Of a stretch of 64,000 bases of DNA, positions 63,304-64,000 are shown one piece after another. Positions within the stretch are counted from its first letter, which is position 1, and every line of letters begins with the position of its first letter. Under the pieces are notes generated by a model. That model ran no database searches. It was not told the origin of the DNA and worked only from the letters and a program-made list of their open reading frames with translations. Source of the DNA: Propionibacteriaceae bacterium (lineage in GTDB: Bacteria > Actinomycetota > Actinomycetes > Propionibacteriales > Propionibacteriaceae); the NCBI GenBank assembly GCA_017306015.1, contig JAFKJK010000011.1:124001-188000 (forward strand). Direction: 5' to 3'. The position numbers and the translations under genes were made by a program.

Positions 63304-63554
63304 TTGGGGAAAGGGAAAGGCCCCGGTGAGTATGAGTCTCCGGGGCCTGCCCTCGAATCCGGCGTGATGGCCGATCATCGGTTGATCCAAGAGCTACCAG
63401 TCAACACGCCCCACGCATCACCGGGGGCCCGAGTGGCGAACCACCGGACGGCTGACTTCCTGCTCTCGATCCCCGTCTCACCGAAGTGATCCGGTAGCCA
63501 GATTTCTACCGGGTTGGTGGAGGGGTCCGCTACCGGGTTGGTGGAGGGGTCCGC
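63304..63554. repeat. 227-bp direct repeat, right copy, plus a 24-bp tandem duplication
   Basis: 63304-63530 matches 61981-62207. The next 24 bp (63531-63554, TACCGGGTTGGTGGAGGGGT start) duplicate 63507-63530. The duplication falls inside the promoter spacer and moves the -35 away from the original -10. Confidence 0.95.
63306..63496 (-). ncRNA. Putative novel small RNA, copy 2 (GACTCATACTC element)
   Basis: Identical to copy 1 but for one base, with the same hairpin, blocks and terminator (hairpin 63318-63348 on the minus strand). This copy keeps the 37-bp upstream box (63596-63632) and a TTGCGG -35 (63556-63551), followed after 18 bp by TAGCGG (63532-63527). The original TAGAAA -10 is now 24 bp further on. 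It lies between the nuclease gene and galM, all on the minus strand. Confidence 0.5.
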
Positions 63555-63556
63555 AA
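63527..63556 (-). promoter_or_regulatory. Promoter of ncRNA-like element, copy 2
   Basis: TTGCGG (63556-63551) and TAGCGG (63532-63527), 18 bp apart. The layout matches copy 3 except for the 24-bp duplication just downstream. Confidence 0.45.
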
Positions 63557-63595
63557 GGGGTTCGGGCTGTCGTTTTGGGCCAGTTTCGACCCTCT

Positions 63596-63632
63596 CGGCG
63601 TGTCGTCGGCGTGTCGCGTTACAGCTGGGACG
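63596..63632 (-). promoter_or_regulatory. Conserved 37-bp box upstream of ncRNA-like element, copy 2
   Basis: Minus-strand copy of the box at 57972-58008: CGTCCCAG, TGTAAC, then two GACACGCC units. It lies exactly 39 bp before the -35, as in copy 3, and 41 nt after the stop of the nuclease gene. Confidence 0.7.
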
Positions 63633-63672
63633 AACCCCTCACACCGGGTGCCCGAGGCTCTCGCGACCGGGA

Positions 63673-64000
63673 TCAGCGGCCGAGACCCGGGCAGGTCGCC
63701 CAGGAGCCCACGTGCTTGTCCCGGGCGGCGCGTTCGGCCGTCGAGTACACGCCGAAGCGCTCCGGGCGCGGCTCGCTGCTGGGATACCACGCCTCCACCA
63801 GGCCCTCCTCGATCAGCCTCAGGCCGATGTCGCGTCCGTCCCGTTCGACGTAGCCGAGGCGGCGTCCGTACCGGTCGACGGCGTCCGCCTTCGGATCGGG
63901 GACGACGCTCACCTGCTCACCGAAGATCAGTTCGTGCAGCCGTGCGGCGGCCTCGGACGAGCCGCACGCGGCCCGGTTTCCGTCATGAGCCAGCTCCGGC
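63673..64000 (-). CDS. Thermonuclease (SNase-like) family protein, C-terminal part
   Basis: The frame is open to the right edge. It reads ELAHDGNRAACGSSEAAARL ... FGEQVSVVPDPKADAVDRYG, then RRLGYVERDGRDIGLRLIEE and AWYPSSEPRPERFGVY. This fits the C-terminal half of staphylococcal-nuclease-fold proteins: CGxEAA, DRYGR, DIGLxLIxxG and AWYPSSE are family features. The N-terminal part, with the metal site and any signal peptide, lies outside the window. Conserved ncRNA box and promoter follow the stop. Confidence 0.82.
   Translation of the reverse strand, partial: PELAHDGNRAACGSSEAAARLHELIFGEQVSVVPDPKADAVDRYGRRLGYVERDGRDIGLRLIEEGLVEAWYPSSEPRPERFGVYSTAERAARDKHVGSWATCPGLGR

Overview
The window is GC-rich DNA of an actinobacterium, most likely a member of Propionibacteriales. 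This rests on gene content: an mprA-mprB two-component pair, a mycothiol-type nitroreductase of the Rv2466c family, an lhr-nei2 pair, an rpsF-ssb-rpsR-rplI cluster with a cysteine-free S18, and many leaderless genes with a TANNNT -10 box exactly 6 nt before the start codon. No database search was possible, so names rest on recognised motifs, lengths and gene order.

Layout. 1-4.9 kb: start of a phosphotransferase-like gene, then pta-ackA and nfo. 4.9-8.5 kb: an acyl-CoA ligase and a CoA-disulfide reductase/rhodanese fusion under a CsoR/CstR-type operator. 8.8-25.5 kb: a surface/secretome locus with a 2899-residue protein of about 21 CnaB/carboxypeptidase-regulatory-like repeats and 7 Ig-like repeats, a broken DUF222-HNH gene, an M15-like secreted protein, a nidogen-domain protein, a tiny secreted peptide and another repeat protein. 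Three of these proteins end in the same Lys-rich Ig-like module. 25.8-27.5 kb: ribosomal/ssb operon. 27.7-29.5 kb: a DUF3152-like protein lacking its metal site and an unknown gene. 29.6-35.7 kb: lactate utilisation (GntR regulator, lldP, FAD/Fe-S D-lactate dehydrogenase, cysteine hydrolase) with two LldR-type operators. 36-46 kb: mprAB, LMW phosphatase, holin-like protein, ornithine carbamoyltransferase, oxidoreductase, MFS carrier, nitroreductase, sigma-like factor, ion channel. 46-53 kb: nei2, lhr and vapBC. 53.5-64 kb: RND transporter with divergent marR, OsmC, a large LuxR regulator, galM and a partial nuclease.

Non-coding structure is the most unusual aspect. (1) A roughly 30-bp palindromic repeat (TGAACCG and CGGTTCA arms, GGGGACAGGTAC core) occurs 17 times in the gaps, including a six-unit CRISPR-like array, and related variants add five more. 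Repeats of this group supply the stop codons of at least three genes. (2) An apparently undescribed small-RNA-like element occurs three times (57.97-58.26, 61.98-62.21 and 63.30-63.63 kb). Two copies keep a 37-bp upstream box (35/37 identical), followed by -35 and -10 elements at the same spacing. All three keep ordered internal blocks, a UUCG hairpin with a compensatory base change, and a terminator with an invariant GACTCATACTC loop. Two copies are 227-bp direct repeats flanking galM. (3) A second, 66-bp nested palindrome family lies downstream of argF and marR.
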